DNA from: Pseudoglutamicibacter albus
Lineage (GTDB): Bacteria > Actinomycetota > Actinomycetes > Actinomycetales > Micrococcaceae
Assembly: GCF_022346425.1 (NCBI RefSeq)
Contig: NZ_JAKRCW010000002.1
Coordinates: forward strand, 124,001 to 188,000
Length of the DNA: 64,000 nucleotides
Reading direction: 5' to 3'
Part shown: in pieces, positions 29,226 through 37,584 of the stretch
Position numbering within the stretch: position 1 is the stretch's first letter
Layout of the letters: the number at the start of each line of letters is the position of its first letter
Notes under the pieces: model-generated
What the model saw: only the letters and a program-made list of their open reading frames with translations
What the model was told of the DNA's origin: nothing
Database searches by the model: none
Program-made: the position numbers and the translations under genes

Positions 29226-30642
29226 TGATTGGCCTTTCTTCTGGCAGCTGGTAGAGCTGGCGGCTTTGCCGCAGGGTGAGCGCGGTTGCGAAGGTTACGG
29301 TCCCGAGGCGTCCGGTGAACATGAGTCCGCAGAGGACGTATTTGCCGAAGTCGGGGAGTTCTGCGGAGAGGTTGGTTGATAGTCCTACGGTAGCGAATGC
29401 GGAGATCGATTCGAGGAGTACGTGTTCCAGGGGTGCGTCGGGTTTCGCGAAGAGGATGAGGGTGATCCCGAGCGTGATGATGCTTGCTGCGAGTGCGGTC
29501 ACGGCGATCGCGATGCGCAGGGCGGCTTCGGGGAGGCGGCGCCCGTAGACGTGGACGTGTTGCGTACCGCGGGCTTCGGCGAGGATCGCTAGGAAGAGGA
29601 TCGCGAATGTGGTGAGTTTGATGCCGCCTGCGGTGGATGCGGAGCCGCCGCCGATGAACATGAGGGCGTCGGTGACGACCATGGTTGCGGGGTGGAGGTC
29701 GGTTTGGTTGACCAACGCCATGCCGCCTGAGCGGGTCATGATGGAAGCGAAGAGGGCGTGGACTATTTTCTCGCCTACCGGTAGGTCGCCGATGGTGGCT
29801 TTGTTGTTCCATTCGATGCCGCCCCACACGATCCAGCCGGCTACGACGAGGATGAGTGCGGTGGTGATGGTGAGTTTGGTGTGGAGGTTCCATTTGTGCG
29901 CGTGGAAGTGGTGGCGCACGAGCACGAGCATGACGGGGAAGCCGAGTGCGCCGGTGAACACGGCGATCATGAGGGGGAAGAGGATCCACAGGTCGTGGCT
30001 GAAGCTGTTGAGGTCGTCGAGGTGGGCGGTGAATCCGGCGTTGTTGAATGCGGATACGGCGTAGAAGATGCCGTGCCAGAGCCCGTGGGTGAGGCTTTCG
30101 CCGCGGGCCCAGAACCGGATGGTGAGGCAGAGCGCGATCATGAACTGGATGCTGACTGCTGTTGTGATGACGACGCGGAGTAGGGAGCCGACTTCGCCGA
30201 GTTTTGAGGATGCGGTTTGGGACATCGCGGTTTGCGCCATGAGTTTGCCTCGGACGCCGAGTTTGCGGGATACCGCCATCGAGAGCATTGAGGCGAGTGT
30301 CATGATGCCGAGGCCGCCTACGAATACGGCGATGATCATGATGAGCTGCCCGAAGAAGGTCCAGTGCCCGGCGGTTGAGACGGTGGTGAGGCCGGTGACG
30401 CAGAACGCGGATACGGCGGTGAACATCGCGTCAGCGAGTGGGGTTGGTTCGCCGGTGCGGGATGCGATGGGTAGCGATAGCAGGGTCGTGAAGAAGGCGA
30501 TGCCGACGGCGAAGACGAGGATGGTGAGCCGGGCGGGGGAGCTGGCGATGAGCCGGTTGGTGTGGTTCCGCGCTTGTTGCATACCGCGTAACAGGACATT
30601 GTGTTGCCTGTCTTGGGGGGTGCGGATGTAGCGTGGTGTCAT
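29218..30642 (-). CDS. KtrB/TrkH-type potassium transporter
   Basis: 474 residues, eight or more membrane helices in four M1-P-M2 repeats. The four selectivity-filter loops are recognisable: SAFCVTGLTTV, SAFNNAGF, GGGSASTAGGIK and ISAFATVGLSTN. The central SASTAGGIK loop near the middle membrane segment gates ion flow in KtrB. Forms the Ktr K+ (Na+-dependent) uptake system with the overlapping ktrA. The palindrome CCTACCGGTAGG at 29774 lies inside this gene. Confidence 0.93.
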   Translation of the reverse strand: MTPRYIRTPQDRQHNVLLRGMQQARNHTNRLIASSPARLTILVFAVGIAFFTTLLSLPIASRTGEPTPLADAMFTAVSAFCVTGLTTVSTAGHWTFFGQLIMIIAVFVGGLGIMTLASMLSMAVSRKLGVRGKLMAQTAMSQTASSKLGEVGSLLRVVITTAVSIQFMIALCLTIRFWARGESLTHGLWHGIFYAVSAFNNAGFTAHLDDLNSFSHDLWILFPLMIAVFTGALGFPVMLVLVRHHFHAHKWNLHTKLTITTALILVVAGWIVWGGIEWNNKATIGDLPVGEKIVHALFASIMTRSGGMALVNQTDLHPATMVVTDALMFIGGGSASTAGGIKLTTFAILFLAILAEARGTQHVHVYGRRLPEAALRIAIAVTALAASIITLGITLILFAKPDAPLEHVLLESISAFATVGLSTNLSAELPDFGKYVLCGLMFTGRLGTVTFATALTLRQSRQLYQLPEERPIIG

Positions 30643-30723
30643 GGAGGCCTTCTGCGGGGGTGCGGTACGCTCGCGCGCGTCATAATAGGCGTGCTTACCG
30701 GTTCCATTGAACCACCTTGGGCC

Positions 30724-31935
30724 ATGACAATTAAGGTGATGAGTGTGATGTCTTCAGCGAACCCTTCGGTGACTGTTGTTTATGACCGGCATATGAGTGC
30801 GTACCGGTTTTCTGACAATCACCCTATGAACCCTGAACGGATGCGGATGACTGCTGATTTGTTGGAGCAGTTGGATGTGATGGAGCAGGTGGGTGGCCGG
30901 TTTTCGTCTTCGTATTCGGCTTCTGATGATGAGCTTTTTCAGATTCATACGCCTGAGTATGTTGAGGCGGTGAAGCGTGCGGGTGAGGGGCACGCGGATG
31001 AGGCTTTTGGTTTGGGTACGGAAGATAACCCGATTTTCCCGGATATTCATGATGCGGCGGCGAGGTTGTATGGGGCTTCGTTGATGGGGGCTGCCCTGGT
31101 TTTGGGTGATTCGGGTGTGCCGGTGGTGAATTTTGGTGGAGGTATGCATCACGCGCATTCGGGCAGTGCGAGTGGTTTCTGTATCTATAACGATGCGGCT
31201 GCCGCTATTTTGCGTTTGCTTTCTTCGGGTTTGAAGAAGGTGATGTATATCGATGTGGATGCTCACCATGGTGATGGTGTGCAGGGTATTTTCTATGATG
31301 ATCCGCGTGTGATGACGGTGTCTTTGCATGAGTCGGGGCGTTCGCTGTTTCCGGGGACGGGGTTCCCGAATGAGACGGGTGGGCCGAATGCACCGAATTC
31401 GGCGGTGAATGTCGCGTTGCCGGCTGGTATTCGCGATAACGGCTGGTTGCGTGCGTTTACTGCGATTGTTCCTGCTGTTGCGCGTGCTTTTGAGCCTGAG
31501 GTGATTGTTTCTCAGCATGGTTGTGACGGGCATGAGTTGGATCCGTTGACTAATCTGCGTTTGAGTATTGATGGCCAGCGGCAGACTGCGGTTGAGATTG
31601 CTTACCTTGCGCAGGAGCTCACGGAGAACCGTTGGCTGGCCACGGGTGGTGGCGGTTATGACATTGCGCGGACGGTGCCGAGGGCGTGGACGCATTTGGT
31701 TGCGGTGGCGGCGGGTAAGCCGTTGGATGTTCAGACGCCGGTGCCGCAGAAGTTCCGTGACTATATTTCGGAGCGGTATGGGGTTGATGCTCCGGAAAAG
31801 ATGGGGGATGAGGCCGAGTTGTGGTGGCGTGGCTGGGAGATGGGATATGACCCGGCTGACCCGGTTGATCGGGCGATCATGGCTACCAGGAAGGAAGCGT
31901 TCCCTGGTCTGGGGTTGGATCCGTGGTTCGATTAA
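30724..31935 (+). CDS. acuC: Acetoin utilisation/histone deacetylase-like protein
   Basis: About 403 residues from ATG 30724; in-frame ATGs at 30739 and 30748 are alternatives. Class I HDAC fold: GGGMHHAHSGSASGFCIYNDAA (His-His charge relay), YIDVDAHHGDGVQ (zinc Asp and His), the second zinc Asp region, and the catalytic Tyr in GGGGYD. In Bacillus, AcuC removes the acetyl group from acetyl-CoA synthetase, so it may control the Acs encoded at 7.1 kb; that is inference. An 18-bp tandem duplication spans its stop codon. Confidence 0.93.
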   Translation: MTIKVMSVMSSANPSVTVVYDRHMSAYRFSDNHPMNPERMRMTADLLEQLDVMEQVGGRFSSSYSASDDELFQIHTPEYVEAVKRAGEGHADEAFGLGTEDNPIFPDIHDAAARLYGASLMGAALVLGDSGVPVVNFGGGMHHAHSGSASGFCIYNDAAAAILRLLSSGLKKVMYIDVDAHHGDGVQGIFYDDPRVMTVSLHESGRSLFPGTGFPNETGGPNAPNSAVNVALPAGIRDNGWLRAFTAIVPAVARAFEPEVIVSQHGCDGHELDPLTNLRLSIDGQRQTAVEIAYLAQELTENRWLATGGGGYDIARTVPRAWTHLVAVAAGKPLDVQTPVPQKFRDYISERYGVDAPEKMGDEAELWWRGWEMGYDPADPVDRAIMATRKEAFPGLGLDPWFD

Positions 31936-31964
31936 CCCAGTGTTTTCGATTAACCCAGTGTTTT
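31929..31964 (+). repeat. 18-bp tandem duplication spanning the acuC stop codon
   Basis: CGATTAACCCAGTGTTTT occurs twice head to tail, at 31929-31946 and 31947-31964. The stop TAA lies within the first copy, so the duplication does not change the protein. A similar 18-bp duplication spans the bldC stop. Confidence 0.95.
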
Positions 31965-32006
31965 TGGGTAACTTGATGGGAGAATAACCCCAGGGATTTG
32001 AATTTT

Positions 32007-32038
32007 GGGAGGGTGGCACGCGTGTCGCCCTCCCTTTT
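32007..32038 (+). terminator. Rho-independent terminator after acuC
   Basis: GGGAGGG (32007-32013) pairs with CCCTCCC (32028-32034), extended by an inner GGCA/TGTC stem, and is followed by TTTT. Confidence 0.8.
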
Positions 32039-32067
32039 CCATGCCTACCCAGGAATATGCTGGGTGT

Positions 32068-32586
32068 GTGGTGCAGGATATTTTTCATGTTGTGAGTGAT
32101 CCGACTAGACGGCAGCTTGTGGAGTTGTTGTCTGAAGTGGATGAGTTGAGTGTGTCTGATTTGGTGGCTTCGGTTGAGGCGAGCCAGCCGACGGTGTCGA
32201 AGCATTTGAAGGTGCTGCGTGATGCGGGCGTGGTCCAGACGCGGGCTGATGGGCAGCGGCGTTTGTACTCTCTGGTGCCGGATTCGTTGGCGGGTGCGCT
32301 GAAGTGGCTGACGAGCGTTCATGATGCGGCGGCGGGGACAGGCTCGGATGCCATCGAATCCGGCGAGGCGGAAGGGGCAGATGAGTCGGCCGAGAGTATC
32401 GAGCGCTCGGGGGTCGCTGAGAGCGCTGAGCTTGAGGTTGCCGATGCTGAGAGTGGGGCCGCGGGCGAGGCCGAGAGCGTTGCTGATGATGCGGCTCACC
32501 GGATTGTGCAGAATGTGGGCCGTCAGATCGAGTCTGTGACGGAGAAGGCACAGACGTTTTTCCAGCGCTTCGGGCGCCGTAAGTAG
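32068..32586 (+). CDS. ArsR-family winged-helix regulator with acidic C-terminus
   Basis: Start read as GTG 32068 (172 residues), because TATGCT at 32056-32061 would be a -10 box giving a leaderless mRNA and a terminator ends just upstream. ATG 32041 in the same frame would add nine residues. The ArsR fold is at residues 1-80: VVSDPTRRQLVELL, then SVSDLVASVEASQPTVSKHLKVLRDAGVV and the wing RADGQRRLYSL. No metal-binding cysteines are seen. Residues ~95-150 are Glu/Ala/Ser-rich, and the end (VGRQIESVTEKAQTFFQRF) is an amphipathic helix. Signal unknown. Confidence 0.8.
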   Translation: MVQDIFHVVSDPTRRQLVELLSEVDELSVSDLVASVEASQPTVSKHLKVLRDAGVVQTRADGQRRLYSLVPDSLAGALKWLTSVHDAAAGTGSDAIESGEAEGADESAESIERSGVAESAELEVADAESGAAGEAESVADDAAHRIVQNVGRQIESVTEKAQTFFQRFGRRK

Positions 32587-32803
32587 CGGTTTCCCGCATG
32601 TTTACGCGGGGTTCAGGTGCAGGGTGGAAGGCTTTCTAAGGGTTTTCTCATCCGACACACCAGATAACTGAATTCACACTTGGCACTTCTGCAACGTAAA
32701 CTGTTGTGTAGAGTCGCCCTGATGTTGGTGGAACGCTTCGTTTTCGTTTCTTTTGGTCAGCGGCGCGGCTTTGTCACTTCACTAGGAAGCAGAGGTCCAC
32801 TTC

Positions 32804-33031
32804 ATGACTGAACCCAGCAACTTCTCTGATGCTCGTTTCATGACCGTTGCAGAGGTCGCGGACGTAATGCGTGTATCCAAGATGACTGTGTATCGTCTGG
32901 TTCATTCTGGCGAGTTGCCTGCGGTTCAGTTTGGTCGCTCTTACCGCGTTCCGGAGTCTGCTGTGCAGCACTATCTTGGCCAGGCCATGACGCAGAACGT
33001 TCAGGGGAACCGCCAGACGGGTACTGCCTGA
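32804..33031 (+). CDS. bldC: BldC-family small HTH regulator
   Basis: 75 residues. MerR/excisionase-type winged helix: FMTVAEVADVMRVSKMTVYRLVHSGELPAVQFGRSYRVPESAVQHYL is almost the whole protein, read as short blocks VAEVADVMRVS (HTH) and VYRLVHSGELPAV. BldC in Streptomyces binds direct repeats cooperatively and controls developmental genes; the orthologue here is in the conserved proC-bldC-small basic protein order (Rv0500A). An 18-bp tandem duplication spans the stop codon. Confidence 0.92.
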   Translation: MTEPSNFSDARFMTVAEVADVMRVSKMTVYRLVHSGELPAVQFGRSYRVPESAVQHYLGQAMTQNVQGNRQTGTA

Positions 33032-33063
33032 TTCGTGCGCAGGGGCTGATTCGTGCGCAGGGG
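33028..33063 (+). repeat. 18-bp tandem duplication spanning the bldC stop codon
   Basis: CTGATTCGTGCGCAGGGG occurs twice head to tail, at 33028-33045 and 33046-33063, with the bldC TGA in the first copy. Same length and position logic as the acuC duplication but an unrelated sequence. Confidence 0.95.
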
Positions 33064-33176
33064 TAGCGTTGAGGCGTCGAGTCGCACCGCGATGAACTTC
33101 CTGTAAACTAGGGTGAATGGTGCCCGCGCGGTGCCACGATTCTTGTCAGGCCGATGTGGGACGGAAAGGAGCATCG

Positions 33177-33275
33177 ATGGGTTCCGTCATTAAGAAGCGC
33201 CGTAAGCGTATGTCGAAGAAGAAGCACCGTAAGCAGTTGCGTAAGACTCGCCACCAGCGTCGCAATAAGAAGTAA
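33177..33275 (+). CDS. 32-residue basic AURKAIP1/COX24-type (bS22-like) protein
   Basis: A tiny gene: ATG 33177 to TAA 33275, behind the strong Shine-Dalgarno GGAAAGGAG. The product is 32 residues, half of them Lys or Arg (MGSVIKKRRKRMSKKK...). It matches the AURKAIP1/COX24-domain small proteins encoded after bldC in actinobacteria (Rv0500B), identified as an additional small-subunit ribosomal protein (bS22) in mycobacterial ribosomes. TAAACT/TAGGGT hexamers near 33105-33116 are candidate -10 boxes. Confidence 0.9.
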   Translation: MGSVIKKRRKRMSKKKHRKQLRKTRHQRRNKK

Positions 33276-33392
33276 GTAGCTTTGAGCTTTCTACGTGGGT
33301 CCACCCTGTGGGTGTGGCCCACGTTGTGTTTAACGGTCGGGATGTTTAATGGCCAGTAGTGACGCGGGCGTGGATGCGGAAGGGGAATCAGT

Positions 33393-33626
33393 ATGAAGGT
33401 TGAGTTGTACACCAAGCCGGGGTGTCATTTGTGCGAGGCTGCGCGGGCCACGGTGGAGGAGGTCTGCGCTGAACGTGGGGTGGCGTGGACGGACGTCGAT
33501 ATTTCTGCTGATGCGGAACTCATGGACCGTTTCGCGGAAGAGATACCAGTGCTCATGGTGGATGGCGTGCAGCGCGATTTCTGGCATATTGATCCGGAGC
33601 GGCTGCGAAGAATCCTCAGCGAATAG
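33393..33626 (+). CDS. Glutaredoxin-like protein (DUF836)
   Basis: 77 residues. Thioredoxin fold with the redox motif CHLC (residues 11-14) at the end of strand 1 (VELYTKPGC), the cis-Pro in EIPVLMVDG, and a final helix PERLRRILSE. Short form of glutaredoxin found downstream of bldC in many actinobacteria. Probably a cytoplasmic thiol-disulphide exchange protein; partner unknown. Confidence 0.9.
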   Translation: MKVELYTKPGCHLCEAARATVEEVCAERGVAWTDVDISADAELMDRFAEEIPVLMVDGVQRDFWHIDPERLRRILSE

Positions 33627-33702
33627 TAGCGCCATCGGCAACCGCCTCATTTGGTGTGGCCGGGTCAGCCAGTGGCCAAGCGACTTGTGCGAGACTGAAT
33701 CT

Positions 33703-34155
33703 ATGAGCGAGAACAACACTGCGCCCTTGGCCGATGAGCCCTCTGCTGCTGGCCCCTCTGCTGCGCCGTCTGGTGCTGCAGCCTTTGATAGCGTGCCTGG
33801 CGATGCTGGAGCTACTGGGGCTGGCTCGTCGCAACCGACGCCGGAACAGCGAGCGAGCCTCGAGCGTTTGAGCGTTGCACAAGAGAATCTTGTGAAAGCG
33901 CGAGCTGCTTATGTGAAAGCTGCAGAAGGGCTGCAAGCAATTGAGGCTTTCAGTGCGGCTATGGAGCCGCTCATGGACTATTACGATAACGGCTGGCTAG
34001 CTGACGTTAACGCCACTGAGTCGATCTATCAGAGGCCCGAGGCGGCCGGCGAAGACGAGATTTGGAACATGCACGGCAGCCAATATGAACTCATGCGTGA
34101 ACTGCTAGCGATCTCTTCGAACTTCTTCGTCCGCGTGCCCGACCAAGAAAGCTAG
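33703..34155 (+). CDS. DUF4298-like protein
   Basis: 150 residues from ATG 33703. Residues 1-48 are Ala/Ser/Pro-rich. The rest is mainly helical, with MEPLMDYYDNGWLADVNATESIY and an E-D-E-I-W-N segment followed by a helix (QYELMRELLAI). This order is that of DUF4298 proteins; no function is known. The match is from pattern memory and moderately sure. It is the last conserved gene before the accessory module region. Confidence 0.65.
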   Translation: MSENNTAPLADEPSAAGPSAAPSGAAAFDSVPGDAGATGAGSSQPTPEQRASLERLSVAQENLVKARAAYVKAAEGLQAIEAFSAAMEPLMDYYDNGWLADVNATESIYQRPEAAGEDEIWNMHGSQYELMRELLAISSNFFVRVPDQES

Positions 34156-34168
34156 CTAGTCTGATGTA

Positions 34169-34330
34169 AGAAGGCCCGGCTCATCCCGGTCTCATATGCG
34201 CGAATCAGCGCTTGAGGCCGGGATTTAGCGGTTAAAACGGGCAAGATGTCGAGCCTGAGTCCTGCATAAAAAATTTCTGTGTTTCCCTATTGACAGTGAC
34301 TTACACCACATAGGAATATCTTCTCAACAC
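34169..34330 (+). repeat. Module leader, copy 1
   Basis: 162 bp closely matching 39584-39746. It begins AGAAGG, contains a hairpin (34185-34222: CCCGGTCTCA pairing with TGAGGCCGGG, with an inner GCGC/GCGC stem), then a spacer and the TTGACA promoter. The stem is identical in both copies while loops differ. Here the sequence leads directly to the ABC ATPase 50 bp later; the I36-like gene is absent. Confidence 0.9.
34290..34319 (+). promoter_or_regulatory. Promoter of module copy 1
   Basis: Perfect -35 TTGACA (34290-34295), with TAGGAATAT (34311-34319) as the -10 region. The spacer reads GTGACTTACACCAC, a Crp-type site with one half damaged compared with copy 2. Confidence 0.6.
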
Positions 34331-34380
34331 TAGGAAGGCGTGGTTCATAAATTACTGCGCCGCGGTCTTTTTGAAGAGGC

Positions 34381-35070
34381 ATGATGACTGTTGTGTCTGT
34401 GGCGAATGTCCACAAGTATTTGGGTGTTGGGGCTCAGCGGACTCACGTTTTGAGGGGTATTGATCTTCAGGCTTCGGCTGGAGAATTTGTTGGGTTGTCG
34501 GGTAAAAGCGGTTCGGGTAAGACGACGCTTTTGCGTGCTATTGCTGGTTTGATTCCTGTAGATAGAGGCCGGATTGATGTTCTTGGTGTAGATGTAGGTC
34601 AGGCCAGTGAGGCGCAGATTCTTAGTTTGCGTCGCAACATAGTTGGTTTTGTGCACCAGGATGACTTGTTGATCCAGGAACTGACCGCTGTTGAGAATGT
34701 GATGCTGGTGTTGGCTGCAGCCGGGGTTGGCGAACGTGAGGCCGAGCGGTTGGCATCTGATTCTTTAGCACGCGTCGGATTAGATGAGCTGGTAGACCGG
34801 TATCCGTCTGAGTTGTCACGCGGACAGTGTCAGCGTGTGGGAATTGCTCGTGCCTTGAGTGGGGAGCGGCGAGTTCTTCTGGCAGACGAACCTTCGGCTG
34901 CGCTGGATACGGAGAATTCACATTCAATGTTTGGATTGTTCCGGGATCTTGCTGACGCTGGTAGCACAGTGATTGCCACGAGTCATGATCCGATCATGAA
35001 CGAGTACTGCCATACCGGCTATGCCTTGGTTGATGGGCGTATTGAAGCTGGTGATATTCGTGGTGGGTAA
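34381..35070 (+). CDS. ABC transporter ATP-binding protein (MacB/LolD type), copy 1
   Basis: 229 residues after GAAGAGG; ATG 34381 or 34384. Walker A GKSGSGKTT (~41-49), Q-loop FVHQDD, signature LSRGQCQRVGIARAL (LSRGQ instead of LSGGQ), Walker B RVLLADEPSAALD and the switch His in TSHDP. This is the small ATPase type that pairs with FtsX/MacB-like permeases rather than importers. About nine in ten residues match copy 2. It overlaps the permease gene by eight bases, with no Shine-Dalgarno there, indicating translational coupling. Confidence 0.93.
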   Translation: MMTVVSVANVHKYLGVGAQRTHVLRGIDLQASAGEFVGLSGKSGSGKTTLLRAIAGLIPVDRGRIDVLGVDVGQASEAQILSLRRNIVGFVHQDDLLIQELTAVENVMLVLAAAGVGEREAERLASDSLARVGLDELVDRYPSELSRGQCQRVGIARALSGERRVLLADEPSAALDTENSHSMFGLFRDLADAGSTVIATSHDPIMNEYCHTGYALVDGRIEAGDIRGG

Positions 35071-37504
35071 GTATGTAGAGAAAATTCTGGGTAAGAAGGG
35101 CCGGTATCGGTTCATTCTTGTTGTCCTGGCGGTTGTGGTGGGTCTGCTGTCTTGGGTCGCAACAGCTGACCGCCAACTGGTAATGAAACCCGCCGATAAA
35201 GCGCAACATCTCTTCGGCGACGCGCAGGCTCTACTTCAGGTACCTCTGCACACAGGTGTGGGGAAGAAAGACACGATTCGCTCTGCTCTTGACCGTCCCG
35301 ATGAAGGAGTTAGGGCTATATCAACTACGGCTGATATCTACCTAGATGCTAGTAAAGAACGCTACCGGACTATGTTGGAAGGGGACTGGCCTCAGATTGG
35401 TGAGCAGTTTGGCTATAACCTCACCACTGGGCGCTGGCCTTCCAAACCCGGCGAGATTGTTGCTTCTGGAGATTCCGGTCTGACGATTGGTGAATCAGTG
35501 ACCGCAATGGACCACAACATCAAGCTGAGGGTGGTTGGCCTGGCTGGCGAGAGGTTCAGTCCAAAAGCAAACACGCTATTGGCATTCCCAGGTACCTGGA
35601 ACACGATTGATCCCGCAGCGGCACAGACCCATAGTGCCATGATAAACACCACGCTGTTCTCAACCGGCATCACAGGTAAGGATGCCCTTGAAGAGTATGT
35701 TCTTAGGCATGTTGATAAGAAAACGAAAGAGCAGCTGGACTCCCTTGAAGGCGTCACTTTAGGTGAGAGCTACTTGGCTCGTTCTGCTGTTGAGGATCGG
35801 CCACACCAAGGTTTCGCTGAGAACTTCTCCTTCATCTTAGGTGTTTTCGCGCTTCTGATGCCTAGTGCGGTAGTGCTGTTCCTCTGGACATGGTCGCGAA
35901 AAGCGCTAGCACCGGTCAAAAGCCAGTTATATACGTTGGGTGTAAACTCGACCCCTTTATGGAAAGCAACAGTTAGGAAGAGCTTCATCGGTGTCATTCT
36001 GAGTGCTGGTGTCGCGAGCATGCTCGGGGTCGGCGTTGCTTGGCTGATGGCCCCTTTCCTTGCGGACCTTGCTGGTATTCAAGGCCCTGGACCTCAAGTG
36101 GCGTGGAAATGGCTCGGCCTTATTTTCACGGGTATAGCAGTCTGTTACATTGCCGGAGCGCTGTGGACCTATCCGTATCCTAAGAACAGGGCAGCGGTGG
36201 AAGGGGCACGGATGCAACGGGGTAGTTCCTTCATCGGTTCTGGAATCGCCCTTTGGATGACGGGGCTAGCTTCCGTAATAGTCATCGGTGGCACTGTGCT
36301 GGTTGGTCTAAGAACTGGGCCAGACGTCTTCGACGTGTGGGCCCCCATTCCAGTCATCGCGTTCTCTCTGTTTCTAGCCTTGCTCGTGGTGCGCACCATC
36401 TCGGCGAAAGTCCCTCTTAAACCTCGGGTTTTCGCTCGACGGCTAGCGGCCCGTCACCGCGTAACAACCGCCATAGCCATTTTTCTTCTGACGGCTTCGT
36501 CAGGGATGTTGATTTTCAGTGGAACATTCTCGAAGAGCTTCAACACTGCCGCGAATAAAGATGTGCTGGATGTGATTCGTAGCGACCAAGTGGGTGTTGA
36601 ACAATCGAATGATCTCGGGCAGAAGACTACCCAGAAGAAAGTTATTGAACTTGCGCATGATCTAGGTATTGCTGAACCGGTTCGCCTGCTTACGGGCAGC
36701 GGTTCGCTCGACTGGGTCGAGGGGATGGAAGGCGCCTTCGGTGTCTCTGCCGTTGACGGAGCTGAAGAACTTGAGCGTCTAATAGGTAGAACCTTGGATG
36801 CCAAGGAGAGAGCAGTCTTGCAGAGTGGGGGCATGCTCGTGCGTCACCCGGGCTTCTTGCAAGGTTCTCAAGCACTACTTATAACGGAAGTGTTCCCTGA
36901 CGGACATACGTTGCCGGCTACAGTATCTGATTTCGGTGAAATCTTGGAGCTAGAAGCAGGCGCCATTCTTCTGACTGAGACTCTCGAAAAATACAAAAGC
37001 CCCTTGGGTGCGACTAGGTGGGTTTTTACTGAACTGTCAGAACCTCAGAAGAAGGCGCTCATCGAAAAGGCGGTCGAGCAACGTGTTCCGCGTGAGTTAC
37101 TCCTCATTCCACGCATGCAGGAGCAAGAGATGCCAGAGATTGTCTACTACAGTTTGGCCACTGCGCTGATCGGTTCATGTTTGATTGTGGTTATGGTGAG
37201 CCGCGCTAACGCAAAGAGTCTAGAGGCAATCCGCTCAACATTCTGGACCTTAGGTTTGCCTGACTCGTGGCATCGTTGGGTTCTGCGGTGGAGCGTGAGC
37301 ATCATTGTAGTGAGAGCGTTCGTGCTTGGACTCATCGCGGGGCTTGGTCCTGCAGCGTTGATTGCCGCCACTCAGAGTAGTGCTCTCATATTCACCATCG
37401 ATTGGCTGACTATTGTGTTCGCTGCCGCGGCGCTCATCATCGGCACCGTGGCAGGGCTCTTGATTGTCGGTCTATCACGAAATCGAGGCAGCGCTCACTC
37501 CTAA
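35063..37504 (+). CDS. Large FtsX-like ABC permease, copy 1
   Basis: About 813 residues from GTG 35063 (GTG 35060 also possible). One N-terminal helix (RFILVVLAVVVGLLSWVA), a ~230-residue external domain, a central block of about six helices (residues ~270-490), a second external domain of ~190 residues, and three C-terminal helices ending in TVAGLLIVGLS. This is two FtsX-like halves, as in ABC3-family permeases and the large permeases of lactococcin-972-type loci. The C-terminal half aligns better with copy 2 than the external domains do. Substrate unknown: candidates are a secreted peptide or protein, or a lipid. Confidence 0.8.
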   Translation: MGKYVEKILGKKGRYRFILVVLAVVVGLLSWVATADRQLVMKPADKAQHLFGDAQALLQVPLHTGVGKKDTIRSALDRPDEGVRAISTTADIYLDASKERYRTMLEGDWPQIGEQFGYNLTTGRWPSKPGEIVASGDSGLTIGESVTAMDHNIKLRVVGLAGERFSPKANTLLAFPGTWNTIDPAAAQTHSAMINTTLFSTGITGKDALEEYVLRHVDKKTKEQLDSLEGVTLGESYLARSAVEDRPHQGFAENFSFILGVFALLMPSAVVLFLWTWSRKALAPVKSQLYTLGVNSTPLWKATVRKSFIGVILSAGVASMLGVGVAWLMAPFLADLAGIQGPGPQVAWKWLGLIFTGIAVCYIAGALWTYPYPKNRAAVEGARMQRGSSFIGSGIALWMTGLASVIVIGGTVLVGLRTGPDVFDVWAPIPVIAFSLFLALLVVRTISAKVPLKPRVFARRLAARHRVTTAIAIFLLTASSGMLIFSGTFSKSFNTAANKDVLDVIRSDQVGVEQSNDLGQKTTQKKVIELAHDLGIAEPVRLLTGSGSLDWVEGMEGAFGVSAVDGAEELERLIGRTLDAKERAVLQSGGMLVRHPGFLQGSQALLITEVFPDGHTLPATVSDFGEILELEAGAILLTETLEKYKSPLGATRWVFTELSEPQKKALIEKAVEQRVPRELLLIPRMQEQEMPEIVYYSLATALIGSCLIVVMVSRANAKSLEAIRSTFWTLGLPDSWHRWVLRWSVSIIVVRAFVLGLIAGLGPAALIAATQSSALIFTIDWLTIVFAAAALIIGTVAGLLIVGLSRNRGSAHS

Positions 37505-37519
37505 AGGCCGATCCAAAAA

Positions 37520-37565
37520 CGATGGGTGGCGTGCCCCCTCTAGTTCGGGGGAACGCCACCCATCG
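37520..37565 (-). terminator. Terminator between convergent permease and membrane-protein genes, copy 1
   Basis: A 13-bp perfect outer stem (CGATGGGTGGCGT) plus a five-bp CCCCC/GGGGG inner stem and an eight-base loop. On the minus strand it is followed by GTTTTTGG, so it mainly ends the membrane-protein transcript. Identical to 43363-43408. Confidence 0.85.
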
Positions 37566-37584
37566 ATTAACCTTCTCAACGCTC

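Noticed and set aside
29774-29785. CCTACCGGTAGG in ktrB as a functional operator
   Set aside because: It lies well inside coding sequence (Leu-Pro-Val-Gly codons) with no nearby start; noted only as part of the recurrence.
30754-32499. 581-codon open frame antisense to acuC and the ArsR gene
   Set aside because: Crosses two well-supported genes and a terminator and shows no family motif; a compositional shadow.
32670-32720. Strong sigma-A promoter before bldC (TTGGCA with TAAACT or TAGAGT)
   Set aside because: Spacers of 11 and 23 bp do not fit; a promoter is expected here but I could not place it.
34185-34222. Leader hairpin as a plain intrinsic terminator of the DUF4298 gene
   Set aside because: No T-run follows on either strand and the hairpin is repeated with the leader in copy 2, away from that gene; kept as part of the module leader instead.
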